DNA from: Corynebacterium marambiense
GTDB taxonomy: Bacteria > Actinomycetota > Actinomycetes > Mycobacteriales > Mycobacteriaceae
Assembly (NCBI RefSeq): GCF_016342275.1
Contig: NZ_JAEIOT010000004.1
Coordinates: 372,001 to 436,000, forward strand
Direction of reading: 5' to 3'
Length of the DNA stretch: 64,000 bases
Position 1 is the stretch's first letter; every line of letters starts with the position of its first letter. The notes under the pieces were generated by a model. The model did not search any database. It was not told where the DNA came from and worked only from the letters and a program-made list of their open reading frames with translations. The position numbers were made by a program, and so were the translations under genes. Below, piece after piece: positions 10,559 through 19,338 of the stretch.

Positions 10559-11452
10559 ATGAGCGAGACACCCGACGAACCCCAGGTCATCCACGACGAC
10601 GCAACCGGACGTGACTTCGTCGTCGGCGGCACCGAAGGCGGCCTCGACGAAGAGGGACAGCTCGAACAACTCACCTGGTACATCAACCAACACCACCCTG
10701 CACCCGACTGCACCCCGCCCTGGGCCGGCGGTATCAGCGACCGGCCGACCTGCGATGACTGGGCCGCACGCCTACCTGACCGGCTCACTCACGCCGCCAT
10801 GCTCATGCTCGGCACCGCCGCCGGACACCGCATGCCCGGTGTCGACTACCTCGGCGGGGTCACCGCCGAGGATCTTCCCGGGATCGGTGTCATGTTCACC
10901 CCCTCCGAACCCACGGGAGACTGGGCAGTCAGCCTCCACGGGGGCGGGTGGTGGCGCGGCGCCGGAACCTGTCTCGACAACGCCTGGCGGCCCGGAGTCG
11001 CCGCCGTGGCGGAACTGTCCGGAACAACCATCATCGACGTCGACTACCCCCTCGCACCCGAACACTCCGTCACCGCGATGTGCGCCGTGACCCGCGCCGC
11101 CATCGCCCACGCCCGCCAACAAGGTGCACGGCACGTCGCCGCCTGGGGTGAATCCTCCGGTGCAGCGCTGGCCACCCTCGTCGCGGACGACGTCGACAAG
11201 CTCCTACTCACGCGCCCCAGCCTGCACCTCGGCGGACTACCCGACACCGTGCGCGGCGACGCCGAGATCCCCGACCCCGCCACCTGGCCGCGCACCCTGA
11301 TCCAGGTCGGTGAACAGGACACCACCGTGCCGCGCTTCCGGTGGGCGGAACACGTCGCCGAGGTACTGACCTATACGGCACAACACACCATCGTCACACC
11401 CACCGTCGCCCGGAAGATGGCGAAGGACGCCGCGAACTTCCTCCGGAGATAG
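10559..11452 (+). CDS. Alpha/beta hydrolase (HSL-like esterase)
   Basis: About 297 residues. The oxyanion-hole motif HGGGWW, the conserved DVDYPLAPEH block of the hormone-sensitive-lipase group and the nucleophile elbow GESSG are present. The C-terminal histidine is not in an obvious motif; candidates are in AEHVAEV or the segment after it. The open frame extends further 5' into the ogt start. ATG 10550 and 10559 are both possible; I prefer 10559. Probably a cytoplasmic carboxylesterase of unknown substrate. Confidence 0.85.
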   Translation: MSETPDEPQVIHDDATGRDFVVGGTEGGLDEEGQLEQLTWYINQHHPAPDCTPPWAGGISDRPTCDDWAARLPDRLTHAAMLMLGTAAGHRMPGVDYLGGVTAEDLPGIGVMFTPSEPTGDWAVSLHGGGWWRGAGTCLDNAWRPGVAAVAELSGTTIIDVDYPLAPEHSVTAMCAVTRAAIAHARQQGARHVAAWGESSGAALATLVADDVDKLLLTRPSLHLGGLPDTVRGDAEIPDPATWPRTLIQVGEQDTTVPRFRWAEHVAEVLTYTAQHTIVTPTVARKMAKDAANFLRR

Positions 11453-11643
11453 GACAGGGCCGCTCGGGGGCGGTCGATGTCCGGCGGGCAAGCTCCGGGA
11501 TGGTCCCGGCAGACACATCCACGGCACGGGTCGCCGCCCGCACCAATCCGCCGGGACACCAGGTGCCGAAGGCGGGTCGCCGGTTCCCCATCACACCGTC
11601 TTCGGACCCGGCTTCGCCTCTACAGCCATTCACCGGGGCGTCG

Positions 11644-11868
11644 TCAATGCGTGCCAACACCCCACCTGACAAACGGAATCCTGGGAAAACACACCTCACC
11701 AATACGTGTTAGCACGCAATAACGAGAACCCGGGGCAGATTGCTCCCCACAACAGCCGGGGACCAACCGGCATCGCCAGTACGTGCAAACACCACAGAAC
11801 CCGGAACTCCTCCTGGGGAAACAGCTCTCACTAGTGCGTGTTAGCACGTAACAACGAGAACCGAGGCA
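11644..11868. repeat. Two ~95-bp direct repeats, each with inverted ends
   Basis: Unit 1 (11644-11738) and unit 2 (11774-11868) are about 70% identical and share their last part (ACGAGAACC...GGCAG). Each unit contains CGTGCNAACAC near the left and GTGTTAGCACG near the right, which are inverted copies. The left-to-right spacing is 56 bp in both units (11650/11706 and 11782/11838). Could be a small palindromic repeat family, a MITE-like relic or binding sites. Confidence 0.65.
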
Positions 11869-11876
11869 GCAGAAAA

Positions 11877-11905
11877 CCCGGGCGGCCCAAGGGGTGCCGC
11901 CCGGG
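11877..11905 (-). terminator. Rho-independent terminator of the VOC gene
   Basis: A 10-bp GC-rich stem (CCCGGGCGGC with GCCGCCCGGG) lies just downstream of the leftward VOC gene. On the minus strand the hairpin is followed by TTTT. Confidence 0.8.
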
Positions 11906-11919
11906 TCCCGGGGTATCGG

Positions 11920-12741
11920 TCAGCTGTCGAACTGGCTGAGGTCGATGCCCTGTAACGGGTCTGCCTCGTTGCCCTCTTCCACGAGCTCATCGGCCTCGCA
12001 CAGGGTGAGCGTTGCGCCGGTGGAATCGGCGATGATCAGCATGGTGCCGAACTCGGCGTCGAAGGGGCCGCGGATGATCTCCCCGCCAAGTTCGGTCACC
12101 TTCTCCGCCGTCGCGGCGATGTCCTTGACACCGAGGTACGTCTGCCAGAAGCCGGGAACCTGCGGCGGGAACGTGCCCTCCGCGTCCCAGACTCCCGCGA
12201 ACGGGGAACCATCGACATCAATGAGGGTGTAGCGGGCGCCGTCCTCGTCGAGCCTGCGGACGGTCCAGCCGAACAGTTCGGTGTAGAAGTCGACGGCGCG
12301 GTCGTAGCCGCTGGTAGCGGTGAGTTCGTGCCACACGGAGGTGCCGGGTTCCCCACCGGAGACGAAGCGTTCCTCTCCGGAAGGCTCGATCACACCGAAC
12401 ATCGCACCCGCGGAGTCCACGAGAATAGCCACCTGCCCGAGATGGACCTCGAAGGGCTCGGTGAGAACGGTGCCGCCGAGTTCCCGGGTGCGGGCAACGG
12501 TGGAGCTAATGTCGCCGGTGAGGAAATACGTGATCCACGTGTCGGGCTGCGTCGCCTCCTGCGGCTGTTCGATGAAACCTGCGACGGGCAGGCCCTGGGC
12601 GCGGGCGAGCCGGTAACCGGGGGCGGCCTCCTCAACGTCCCATCCGAGGATCTCAGCGTAGAAGTGCGCGGTTTTCCGCATCTCGGAGGTCGTGAGGTCG
12701 ATCCAGAACGGCATACCGTCCTGCGCCATGAACGCGGGCAT
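11920..12741 (-). CDS. VOC family protein with two glyoxalase-fold domains
   Basis: 273 residues made of two related vicinal-oxygen-chelate halves. Both have the FW.(D/E)L start, the HFY/DFYTELFGW helix and the EFG/VHLGQ end strands. Such proteins act as glyoxalases, ring-cleaving dioxygenases or antibiotic-binding proteins; no substrate can be read here. The ATG at 12741 is preceded by GGAGGA at good spacing and overlaps the stop of the S4 gene (TAATG), so the two are translationally coupled. A start 15 bp upstream is possible but less well placed. Confidence 0.88.
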   Translation of the reverse strand: MPAFMAQDGMPFWIDLTTSEMRKTAHFYAEILGWDVEEAAPGYRLARAQGLPVAGFIEQPQEATQPDTWITYFLTGDISSTVARTRELGGTVLTEPFEVHLGQVAILVDSAGAMFGVIEPSGEERFVSGGEPGTSVWHELTATSGYDRAVDFYTELFGWTVRRLDEDGARYTLIDVDGSPFAGVWDAEGTFPPQVPGFWQTYLGVKDIAATAEKVTELGGEIIRGPFDAEFGTMLIIADSTGATLTLCEADELVEEGNEADPLQGIDLSQFDS

Positions 12742-13034
12742 TACATGTTCCTCCACTTTTCGGGGTCGAAGTCATCGTTGGCGGTGGCTTCGTCGAAGAA
12801 GTCATCGTCATCGTCGCTGGGCGCGGCGACGCGTGCCGACGCTCCACCCACTGTCACAATGTCCCCGACCCGAAGGGTACGACCCCGCCGGGTGTCGGCC
12901 TCACCGTTAACCGTGACCTCACCGGCGGCGATCGCTTCCTTTGCCGCACCCCCGGTGTCCACGAGGTTGGCGAGCTTGATGAACTGCCCGAGTTTGATTG
13001 TGTCGTCCCGGATCGCGACGTCGACTGCTTCCAT
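12741..13034 (-). CDS. RNA-binding S4 domain protein (YbcJ/RlbA-like)
   Basis: 97 residues from ATG 13034 (MEAVDVAIRDDTIKLGQF). The S4 core LGQFIKLANLVDTGGAAKEAIAAGEVTVNGE followed by RRGRTLRVGDIVTV is clear. The C-terminus is very acidic (SDDDDDFFDE). Small S4 proteins bind structured RNA, often ribosomal. It is translated together with the VOC protein. Confidence 0.9.
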   Translation of the reverse strand: MEAVDVAIRDDTIKLGQFIKLANLVDTGGAAKEAIAAGEVTVNGEADTRRGRTLRVGDIVTVGGASARVAAPSDDDDDFFDEATANDDFDPEKWRNM

Positions 13035-13092
13035 ACGTCCCAGTGTACGGGCGTGGTCAGTGGTACCTGGCACTGTCCGCCCGGTTGCTGTC

Positions 13093-13410
13093 CTAGGTGA
13101 ATCGCACCGCAGTTCCCGTGGCGGCGACGAGCAGCATGTTGCCTTGTCCTAGGACGGCATACTCGATGGACACGCCGACGACACCGTCGGCGCCGAGGTC
13201 GATAGCCCGCTGCACCATTTCCCCGAGAGCGGATTCGCGGGCAGCCGCTGCTTCCTGCTCATATCCCTGGCTACGCCCACCGACGATGTTTCGGAATCCG
13301 GCGGCAAAGTCCTTCAGCGCGTTGATACCGACGATGGTTTCACCGGCGACGACACGGATGTAGTCACCGATCTCGCGTCCCTCAATGGTCGGGGTGGTGG
13401 AAACGATCAT
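13093..13410 (-). CDS. YbjQ family (UPF0145) protein
   Basis: 105 residues with the family pattern: MIVSTTPTIEGREI at the start, the helix ARESALGEMVQRAIDLGADGVVGV and a C-terminal strand ending ATGTAVRF. The fold is a homopentameric beta barrel, sometimes called a heavy-metal-binding domain; the cellular role is unknown. A shorter paralogue follows on the same strand after 72 bp. Confidence 0.92.
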   Translation of the reverse strand: MIVSTTPTIEGREIGDYIRVVAGETIVGINALKDFAAGFRNIVGGRSQGYEQEAAAARESALGEMVQRAIDLGADGVVGVSIEYAVLGQGNMLLVAATGTAVRFT

Positions 13411-13482
13411 GGCCTGTTCTCCTTGTGATGGTGGTGTGACTCATCACCGAGTGTAGGGATATCGACGTGACAGCGTCCGGTA

Positions 13483-13761
13483 TCAGATGAGGCGCACAGC
13501 GGTACCGGTCAACATGATCTCGACGTTCCCGATACCTCCGGAATACGGGTGACTGACCTGGAGTCCGAGAATCGCGTCAGCACGCAGCTCAGCGGCTTCC
13601 TCACGGAGCATGTGGAGTGCCTTGTCCCGCGCTTTGAGTGCGGTCTCGGTCTTCTTCGCCTCGCTGCCACGCAGAGTGTAGGCGGCACCGGTACCGGTGA
13701 CGACGCCGAGATACTCGTAGACCTCTCGCCCGGCGACAGAGTCCGTGGTGGTGATGATCAT
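13483..13761 (-). CDS. YbjQ-like protein, second copy
   Basis: 92 residues from ATG 13761 (MIITTTDSVAGREVYEYLG), ending LTGTAVRLI. It aligns end to end with the neighbouring YbjQ protein but is diverged (KALHMLREEAAELRADAILGLQVS in the helix). The longer open frame up to 14349 is the shadow of the LysE gene, so the internal ATG is the start. Tandem duplication within the family is the simplest explanation. Confidence 0.85.
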   Translation of the reverse strand: MIITTTDSVAGREVYEYLGVVTGTGAAYTLRGSEAKKTETALKARDKALHMLREEAAELRADAILGLQVSHPYSGGIGNVEIMLTGTAVRLI

Positions 13762-13802
13762 GGTGTGAGCCTCTCGGAAGGATACGGGTTCAGTGCGCGA
13801 GT

Positions 13803-14465
13803 CTAGACCGCTGTGGCGACCCCGTGCAGGCCTTCGAGGAGCATGTAGGCAGCAATCAACGCGAAGACCACACCGCTGACCAGATCGATCAGGGGGGCGT
13901 TGCGGATGATCCGTACGGCGAGGGTTCGGACTGCGAGGGCGAACCCGACGAACCAGGCGACCCCTGTGACGGTCAGGATGAGCAGGATCGTGACCCCCGC
14001 GATGAGACCGCCCTCCGGGTCGACGAACTGGGCGAAGATCGCGGCGAAGAAGAGCACCGCTTTGGGGTTGGACAGATTGGTCGCGAGACCGGTGCGGAAA
14101 GATGCAGCCGGTGCCGTGGCACGTTCGACGGTGGTGGTGCCCGCACGGTTCGCCCACACCCGGGCACGCTCCTTTCTGCCCGTAATTCCTACCCGGATGG
14201 ATTTGACCGCGATCCACGTGAGATAGCTGCCGCCGATGATCTGCAGGATGTGTAGCAGGCCCGGGTGAGTGGTCATCAGAGCGGACAGACCGATGAGGCT
14301 GGCGACGATCCACAGGGTGTTGCCGACGCAGATACCGAGTGCGCACCACACCCCGTCCGCCCGGCTGCGGGCACCCAGCCGGATGATCTGGAGGGTGTCT
14401 GGGCCGGGGCTGACGATCGCCGCGATCCAGACAACGAGCAGGGTGGAGAGGGCGGCAACAGTCAT
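13803..14465 (-). CDS. LysE family translocator
   Basis: 220 residues, about six membrane segments. The family signature SPGPDTLQIIRLGARSRADGVWCALGICVGNTLW at the N-terminus and the internal NLSNPKAVLFFAAIFAQFVDP block are both present. These proteins export amino acids (lysine, arginine, threonine, homoserine or leucine). No regulator is adjacent, so the substrate is open. Confidence 0.93.
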   Translation of the reverse strand: MTVAALSTLLVVWIAAIVSPGPDTLQIIRLGARSRADGVWCALGICVGNTLWIVASLIGLSALMTTHPGLLHILQIIGGSYLTWIAVKSIRVGITGRKERARVWANRAGTTTVERATAPAASFRTGLATNLSNPKAVLFFAAIFAQFVDPEGGLIAGVTILLILTVTGVAWFVGFALAVRTLAVRIIRNAPLIDLVSGVVFALIAAYMLLEGLHGVATAV

Positions 14466-14507
14466 GTGCCAGATGTTACCGCCCGGGATGGGCCGTAAAG
14501 ACGGGGA

Positions 14508-15227
14508 TCACACCTGGTCGGTCGGCATGATGAGCATCGTGTCGATGTTGACGTGCGCCGGCATGGACGCGACCCAGCGGACGGCTTCGGCGATGTCGGC
14601 GGCGGTGAGGTTGATTTTCCCGTCGTAGACGCTGGCCGCACGCTCGGTGTCGCCCTTGAAGCGGTTGAGGGAGAAGTCGGTCTCGACGCGCCCGGGATCG
14701 ATTTCGCAGACCCGCAGTGGGGTGTCGGCGGTCTCGATACGCAGAACCCGGGTCAGCGCGGCGACGCCGTGCTTCGCGGCGTTGTATCCGCTGCCGCCCG
14801 CGTAGGGGACACGGGCGGCGATCGACCCGATGTTGATGACCTGCCCGTGTGACCGCGTGAGACGTTCCAGCAGGGCCTTGGTCACGCGCAGGGTACCGAG
14901 CACGTTGACCTCATACATCCAGGTCCAGTCCTCGATCTCGGTTTCAGAGACGGGGTCAAGGCCCAACGCACCACCAGCATTGTTGACCAGGAGGTCACAG
15001 CGTTCAATGTCGGCGGTGAACTCCTGCACACTCGCATCATCGGTAACGTCCAGGTGGCGGGCGATGCAGCCGGTCCGCTCGGCGAGCGCCTCAAGCTTCT
15101 CCATACGTCGCGCCCCGGCAATGACCGTCCACCCGTCGGCAATCAGCGCCTCAACGCAGGCTTCTCCGATACCTGCGGATGCGCCGGTTACGACGGCGAT
15201 CCGGCCCGTGTTTCTTGATGTGCTCAT
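14508..15227 (-). CDS. SDR family NAD(P)-dependent oxidoreductase
   Basis: 239 residues from ATG 15227 (MSTSRNTGRIAVVTGASAGIGE). Cofactor motif TGASAGIG, NNAGG, the catalytic serine in INIGSIAA and YNAAKHG are all present, as in classical short-chain dehydrogenases of the YdfG-like serine/3-hydroxy acid group. The frame extends upstream to 15305, but only the chosen start gives a normal N-terminus. Substrate unknown. Confidence 0.92.
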   Translation of the reverse strand: MSTSRNTGRIAVVTGASAGIGEACVEALIADGWTVIAGARRMEKLEALAERTGCIARHLDVTDDASVQEFTADIERCDLLVNNAGGALGLDPVSETEIEDWTWMYEVNVLGTLRVTKALLERLTRSHGQVINIGSIAARVPYAGGSGYNAAKHGVAALTRVLRIETADTPLRVCEIDPGRVETDFSLNRFKGDTERAASVYDGKINLTAADIAEAVRWVASMPAHVNIDTMLIMPTDQV

Positions 15228-15482
15228 GGGTTCATTCTGCCAGCGTCTCGATCGAGTGGACCCCACCATCATGGAAAAGCCCCCAGACATGGGGATACTC
15301 TTCACCCCACCATATCCACATCAGTCACTGTCAATCGCTGGCCCCGGTATCCGTGGATCTGACGTGGGCAGGATGATCAACACTGGAACCCTGGATAACT
15401 GGCCGGGGTTCCCTCCATGTATTCCTCGCCCGCAGTGATCCAGCAGGTGTCAGGCACACAACCACGTGACGAGGCTTCCGCA
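15228..15482. other. Intergenic, nothing recognised
   Basis: 255 bp between the leftward SDR gene and the end of the leftward tag. I saw no gene, clear hairpin or repeat. Confidence 0.5.
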
Positions 15483-16085
15483 TCATTCTTCGATGAGGCC
15501 GGATGCTCCCCTGATTCGGTTGTCCACCATGCCGACGGCCTCCATGAGCGCGAAGCAGGTGGTCGGACCGACGAAGGAGAATCCAGCCTTTTTCAGCGCC
15601 TTGGCGAGAGCAAACGACTCCGGGCTGGTGGTGAGCTGTTCAGCGGCCGAGTCGGGTGGCGTCCATGCCAACGGGGTGAAGGACAGCACCAGCCGGGGTA
15701 GCCCGCCGCTCTCCCGGAGGACTAGCGTGGCGCGGGCGTTGGTGAATACAGCGCGGATCTTTGCGCGGTTCCGAATGATCCCGGAGCCAGCCAGAAGTCT
15801 GTCGGCGTCCGCGTCACCCCAGGTGGCGAGCACCTCCGGGTCGAATCCCGCGAACACCTCCCGGAAGGCGGGACGCTTGCGCAGGATGGTCTCCCACGAC
15901 AGTCCCGCCTGGAACCCCTCGAGACAGATGCGCTCGAACAGTCCCTGTTCATCAGTGACGGGGCGGCCCCATTCGTGATCGTAATAGTCACGGAGGAGAT
16001 CGGAGGTGCAGGCCCATTTCGGCCGGATCCTGTCATCCGCCCCGAGGACAAGACCCCGGGCGGCGAGATCGTCGGTGTCATTCAT
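15483..16085 (-). CDS. tag: DNA-3-methyladenine glycosylase I
   Basis: 200 residues. Tag excises 3-methyladenine from DNA. The conserved N-terminal YYDHEWG and the block LEGFQAGLSWETILRKRPAF are clear, and the lengths match the family. E. coli Tag binds zinc with two ligands near each end. Here the N-terminal C and H are present, but the C-terminal NDHxxGC-like pair is replaced in VDNRIRGASG, so H and C are absent. The protein may fold without zinc, as some family members do. It is leftward, with alkB following further right. Confidence 0.9.
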   Translation of the reverse strand: MNDTDDLAARGLVLGADDRIRPKWACTSDLLRDYYDHEWGRPVTDEQGLFERICLEGFQAGLSWETILRKRPAFREVFAGFDPEVLATWGDADADRLLAGSGIIRNRAKIRAVFTNARATLVLRESGGLPRLVLSFTPLAWTPPDSAAEQLTTSPESFALAKALKKAGFSFVGPTTCFALMEAVGMVDNRIRGASGLIEE

Positions 16086-16180
16086 GGCTTCACCCTAGGA
16101 CACCGGTTTTCCCGCAATCGACGGCCGACACCGCCCCCTGTGGACAGACACCTCGACAACCCGGTTCATCCACAGCCCGG

Positions 16181-16858
16181 TCAAGCGGTGACCTGGCGGA
16201 TCGTGATGTTGATGCGACCCTCGGTGAGCCCGCAGTTGTCCGGCGTGGTGTCCGCGATCAGGCGGGGCACCCCGTGGAACGCCAGGCGCGCGGGCCCACC
16301 GAAGATCAGAGCGTCGCCGGATTCCAGCGGGATGTCCCGCCAGGGGCGGGTCCGTCCATCCACGGTGGCGATGCGGAAGATCGCGGCAGCTCCGATGGAG
16401 AAACTCACCACCGGGGCATCACTCAGTTCGGTGTCGTCACGGTGCATCCCCATCCTTGCGCCAGGTGGGTAGTAATTGATCAGTACGGCGTCGGCGCGGT
16501 AGTTCTCCACCCAGGGATCGAGTTCCGGTGCGTGGCGGGCGGCGGCGGAGAGCGCACCACGAGCGAGATCAGAGAGGAGGTCCGGAACCGGTGGAACAGG
16601 CGTTCCGTCCGGGGTGCGGGAGCTGTAGCGGTACGGGTTGGTGTGGAACCAGAGCCCGAGCGTGGTCATCCAGACACTCATCTGCCCGCTGCGCAGGACG
16701 GGTCGGCGCATGGCGGCCGGTCCGCGGGCGTGGGCACGGGCGCCGGTGACCAGACGGGACTGCGTGTCGGGAGCGAGCCAGGAGGGCAGGTGGACGACTC
16801 CGGGGATGATGCGGGTAGGTTCGCGGGGCAGCGCACCTGGTTCGAACAGTTGTGCCAT
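16181..16858 (-). CDS. alkB: AlkB family alpha-ketoglutarate-dependent dioxygenase
   Basis: 225 residues from ATG 16858 (MAQLFEPGALPREPTRIIPG). It shows the DNA-dealkylase signature: INYYPPGARMGMHRDDTE with the iron ligands H and D, the third ligand in LAFHGVPR, and the 2-oxoglutarate-binding tail RINITIRQ. It removes methyl adducts from 1-methyladenine and 3-methylcytosine. It is divergent from hrpB, with only 39 bp between starts. The very long open frame upstream of 16858 is the shadow of hrpB. Confidence 0.94.
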   Translation of the reverse strand: MAQLFEPGALPREPTRIIPGVVHLPSWLAPDTQSRLVTGARAHARGPAAMRRPVLRSGQMSVWMTTLGLWFHTNPYRYSSRTPDGTPVPPVPDLLSDLARGALSAAARHAPELDPWVENYRADAVLINYYPPGARMGMHRDDTELSDAPVVSFSIGAAAIFRIATVDGRTRPWRDIPLESGDALIFGGPARLAFHGVPRLIADTTPDNCGLTEGRINITIRQVTA

Positions 16859-16897
16859 GAGATCACCGTAGCAGCGCCCGGTGGATACACTTCCCCC

Positions 16898-19324
16898 GTG
16901 TCCACCTTCGATCTGACCCGCATCGGTGCCAGGCTTGCGGCGGCGCGAGCCGTCGGTACGCTCGGTGACGCCCTGGCTGGCACCGGGGCTTGTGTCGTGC
17001 AGGCCCCGCCCGGCACCGGTAAGACCACTCTGGTGCCGCCGGCCCTGGCGAACATCACCGGAGGGACGGTGGTGGTCACCGCACCCAGGCGGGTGGCTGT
17101 CCGCGCGGCGGCGAGGCGGCTCGCCCACCTGGACGGCTCGCGGCTGGGTGACCGGGTGGGTTTCACGGTGCGCGGTGAGCATCATGCGGGGTCGCGGGTG
17201 CAGTTCGTGACGCCGGGCGTTCTGCTGCGCCGACTCCTGGCGGATCCGGAACTGGCAGGTGTGGATGCCGTCGCCCTCGATGAGGTGCACGAACGCCAAC
17301 TGGACACCGATCTGCTGGTGGGCATGCTCACCGAGCTGCACCAGTTGCGTGACGATCTGGTGCTGACCGCGATGTCGGCGACCATCGACGCCGACACGTT
17401 CGCTGGTCTGATCGGTGGCCCGGTGGTGTCCACCGAGGCAGTGACGCACCCGCTCGACGTCCGGTACATTCCCGGCGGTACGCGGCTGGGTGCACGGGGT
17501 GTGGAGTGGGCGTTCCTCGACCACATGGCCCGGGTGGCCGTGGACGCCGTCGCGGAACTCGAGCATTCGGCGCTGGTGTTCGTGCCCGGCGCGCGGGAGG
17601 TCGACCGGGTCGTGTCGACGATCCAGGGACTCGCCCCTGGCGTGCCGGTGCTGCCGCTGCACGGACAGCTCGCCGCTGCGGTGCAGGATGCTGCCCTGAC
17701 GCCTGCGGACCGGCCGCGGATCGTCGTCGCAACGTCGATAGCCGAGTCCTCGCTCACGGTGCCGGGGGTGCGCACCGTCGTTGATTCGGGGCTCGCGCGG
17801 GTCCCGCGGCGGGACACTTCACGCGGCATGACGGGCCTGGTGACCACGACGTGTGCCGCATCCTCGGCGGACCAGCGGGCCGGTCGCGCCGGTCGTGAGG
17901 GCCCAGGAACGGTACTGCGCTGCTACGAGCCCCGCGTGTACTCGACGATGCAGCCACACATCACACCGGAGATCGCGACGTCGGATCTGACGCAGGCCGC
18001 ACTCCAGTTGGCGTGCTGGGGCACACCCCGCGGTGTGGGGCTGCCGCTTGTCGACGCCCCGCCCGCCGCAGCTATCACGGAGGCCGAGCAGGTGCTCCGA
18101 CGCCTGGGGGCGGTCAACGCTGATGGGGCTGTGACGCCGTTCGGGCGGAGGCTGGCGGGTATTCCCGCCAGTCCCCGGTTGGCACGGGCGCTGCTGTTGA
18201 CCGTTCCGCTGCTCGGCGAGCGGGCGGCGCGCACGGTCGCACTGCTCGCCGATCAACCCCGTGGGGACGTCGCGGCTCAGGCCCGTGCGGAGCGGGGGCG
18301 GCTCGGCCGGGAGGCCGCTCGGTTGATGCGGCTGGCCCGCGGCGCGGAGGCCGAGTCGGATTATCCGACCACGCATCCCGAGGGCCTGGTCACCGCGCTG
18401 GCGTACCCGGAGCAGGTGGCCCGGAGAACCGGCGGCGACTGGTTGCTGGCCAGCGGTACCCGGGCGACCCTCCCCGGCGGTACGGGTCTGGATGACGCGG
18501 AGTGGCTGGCCGTCGCGGAGGTCACCCGCACCACGGCGCGGGAGGGGCGGACCGGTGCGGTGATCCGGGCGGCCGCCCGGCTGGACGAGGAGACCGCCTT
18601 GGCCGTGGTCGGCGTGTCGGAGACCGTGACCGCGACTCTCGAGGGTGGGCGGATCCGGGCCCGGAAGGTCCGCAGCGCCGGGGCCATCGAGCTGAGTTCG
18701 ACCCCGACGAGCGTCGACAAGCGGCACGCCTCGGAGGCGATCGCGGAGGGGCTACGGACCGATGGCCTGGGGGTGTTCACCTTCTCGGCGGCGGCGAACG
18801 ACCTGCGCCACCGGCTCGCCTGGTTGCACACCCACGTCGGCGATCCGTGGCCGTCGGTGGCGGAGGGGGAGCTGCTGGCGAATCTGGATGCCTGGCTGGC
18901 TCCCGATCTGGAGCGTATCGCCCGGGGCACCCCTCCGGGGACGATCGACATGCACGCCGCACTGCGCCGACTGCTCCCCTGGCCGGAGGCGGCGCAGATG
19001 AACGAACTCGTGCCCCAGCGCCTCACCGTACCGAGCGGGAACAGTCACGCCATCGACTATTCGGGGGAGAAACCCGTCGTGGCCTGCAAGCTCCAGGAGT
19101 GTTTCGGCCTCGCGGAGTCACCCAGGATCACCGGGGTCCCGGTGCTGTTCCATCTCCTGTCACCGGCGGGACGGCCGCTGGCGGTGACCGATGATCTGGC
19201 GAGCTTCTGGTCCGGGCCCTACAGCGGGGTGCGCGCGGACATGCGCGGCCGCTACCCGAAGCACCCGTGGCCGGAGGATCCGTGGACCGCGACCGCGACG
19301 GCGCGGACGAAGCGCCGGATGTGA
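16898..19324 (+). CDS. hrpB: ATP-dependent helicase HrpB
   Basis: 808 residues from GTG 16898. Motifs in order: Walker A APPGTGKTT, the DEVH box (ALDEVHER), SATID, the helicase C block VVATSIAESSLTVPGVRTVVDSGLAR, QRAGRAGR, and the HrpB-type C-terminal domain. No Shine-Dalgarno precedes the GTG, but TACACT ends 7 bases before it, so a leaderless transcript is plausible. The last 93 bp of the gene are repeated at 21859-21951 on the far side of an AT-rich insert. The role in vivo of bacterial HrpB is unsettled; RNA processing or repair is suspected. Confidence 0.95.
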   Translation: MSTFDLTRIGARLAAARAVGTLGDALAGTGACVVQAPPGTGKTTLVPPALANITGGTVVVTAPRRVAVRAAARRLAHLDGSRLGDRVGFTVRGEHHAGSRVQFVTPGVLLRRLLADPELAGVDAVALDEVHERQLDTDLLVGMLTELHQLRDDLVLTAMSATIDADTFAGLIGGPVVSTEAVTHPLDVRYIPGGTRLGARGVEWAFLDHMARVAVDAVAELEHSALVFVPGAREVDRVVSTIQGLAPGVPVLPLHGQLAAAVQDAALTPADRPRIVVATSIAESSLTVPGVRTVVDSGLARVPRRDTSRGMTGLVTTTCAASSADQRAGRAGREGPGTVLRCYEPRVYSTMQPHITPEIATSDLTQAALQLACWGTPRGVGLPLVDAPPAAAITEAEQVLRRLGAVNADGAVTPFGRRLAGIPASPRLARALLLTVPLLGERAARTVALLADQPRGDVAAQARAERGRLGREAARLMRLARGAEAESDYPTTHPEGLVTALAYPEQVARRTGGDWLLASGTRATLPGGTGLDDAEWLAVAEVTRTTAREGRTGAVIRAAARLDEETALAVVGVSETVTATLEGGRIRARKVRSAGAIELSSTPTSVDKRHASEAIAEGLRTDGLGVFTFSAAANDLRHRLAWLHTHVGDPWPSVAEGELLANLDAWLAPDLERIARGTPPGTIDMHAALRRLLPWPEAAQMNELVPQRLTVPSGNSHAIDYSGEKPVVACKLQECFGLAESPRITGVPVLFHLLSPAGRPLAVTDDLASFWSGPYSGVRADMRGRYPKHPWPEDPWTATATARTKRRM
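19232..19324. repeat. hrpB 3'-end direct repeat, copy 1 (att-like)
   Basis: The final 93 bp of hrpB, stop codon included, recur at 21859-21951 with only two mismatches (19255 and 19261). Sequence identity ends exactly at the stop codon on the right. Confidence 0.95.
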
Positions 19325-19338
19325 TACCGACACCTAAG

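Larger units (their letters stand above)
11453..11919. other. Gene-free stretch with two repeat units
   Basis: No supported gene in 467 bp. The right half holds two related repeat units (11644-11738 and 11774-11868) and the terminator of the leftward VOC gene. The left part (11453-11640) shows nothing I can name. Confidence 0.6.

Noticed and set aside
12328..13152. 274-codon plus-strand ORF
   Set aside because: Antisense to the VOC and S4 genes, both of which have clear domains.
16274..16897. 5' extension of the hrpB frame over alkB
   Set aside because: It is the opposite strand of alkB and has shadow-type composition.
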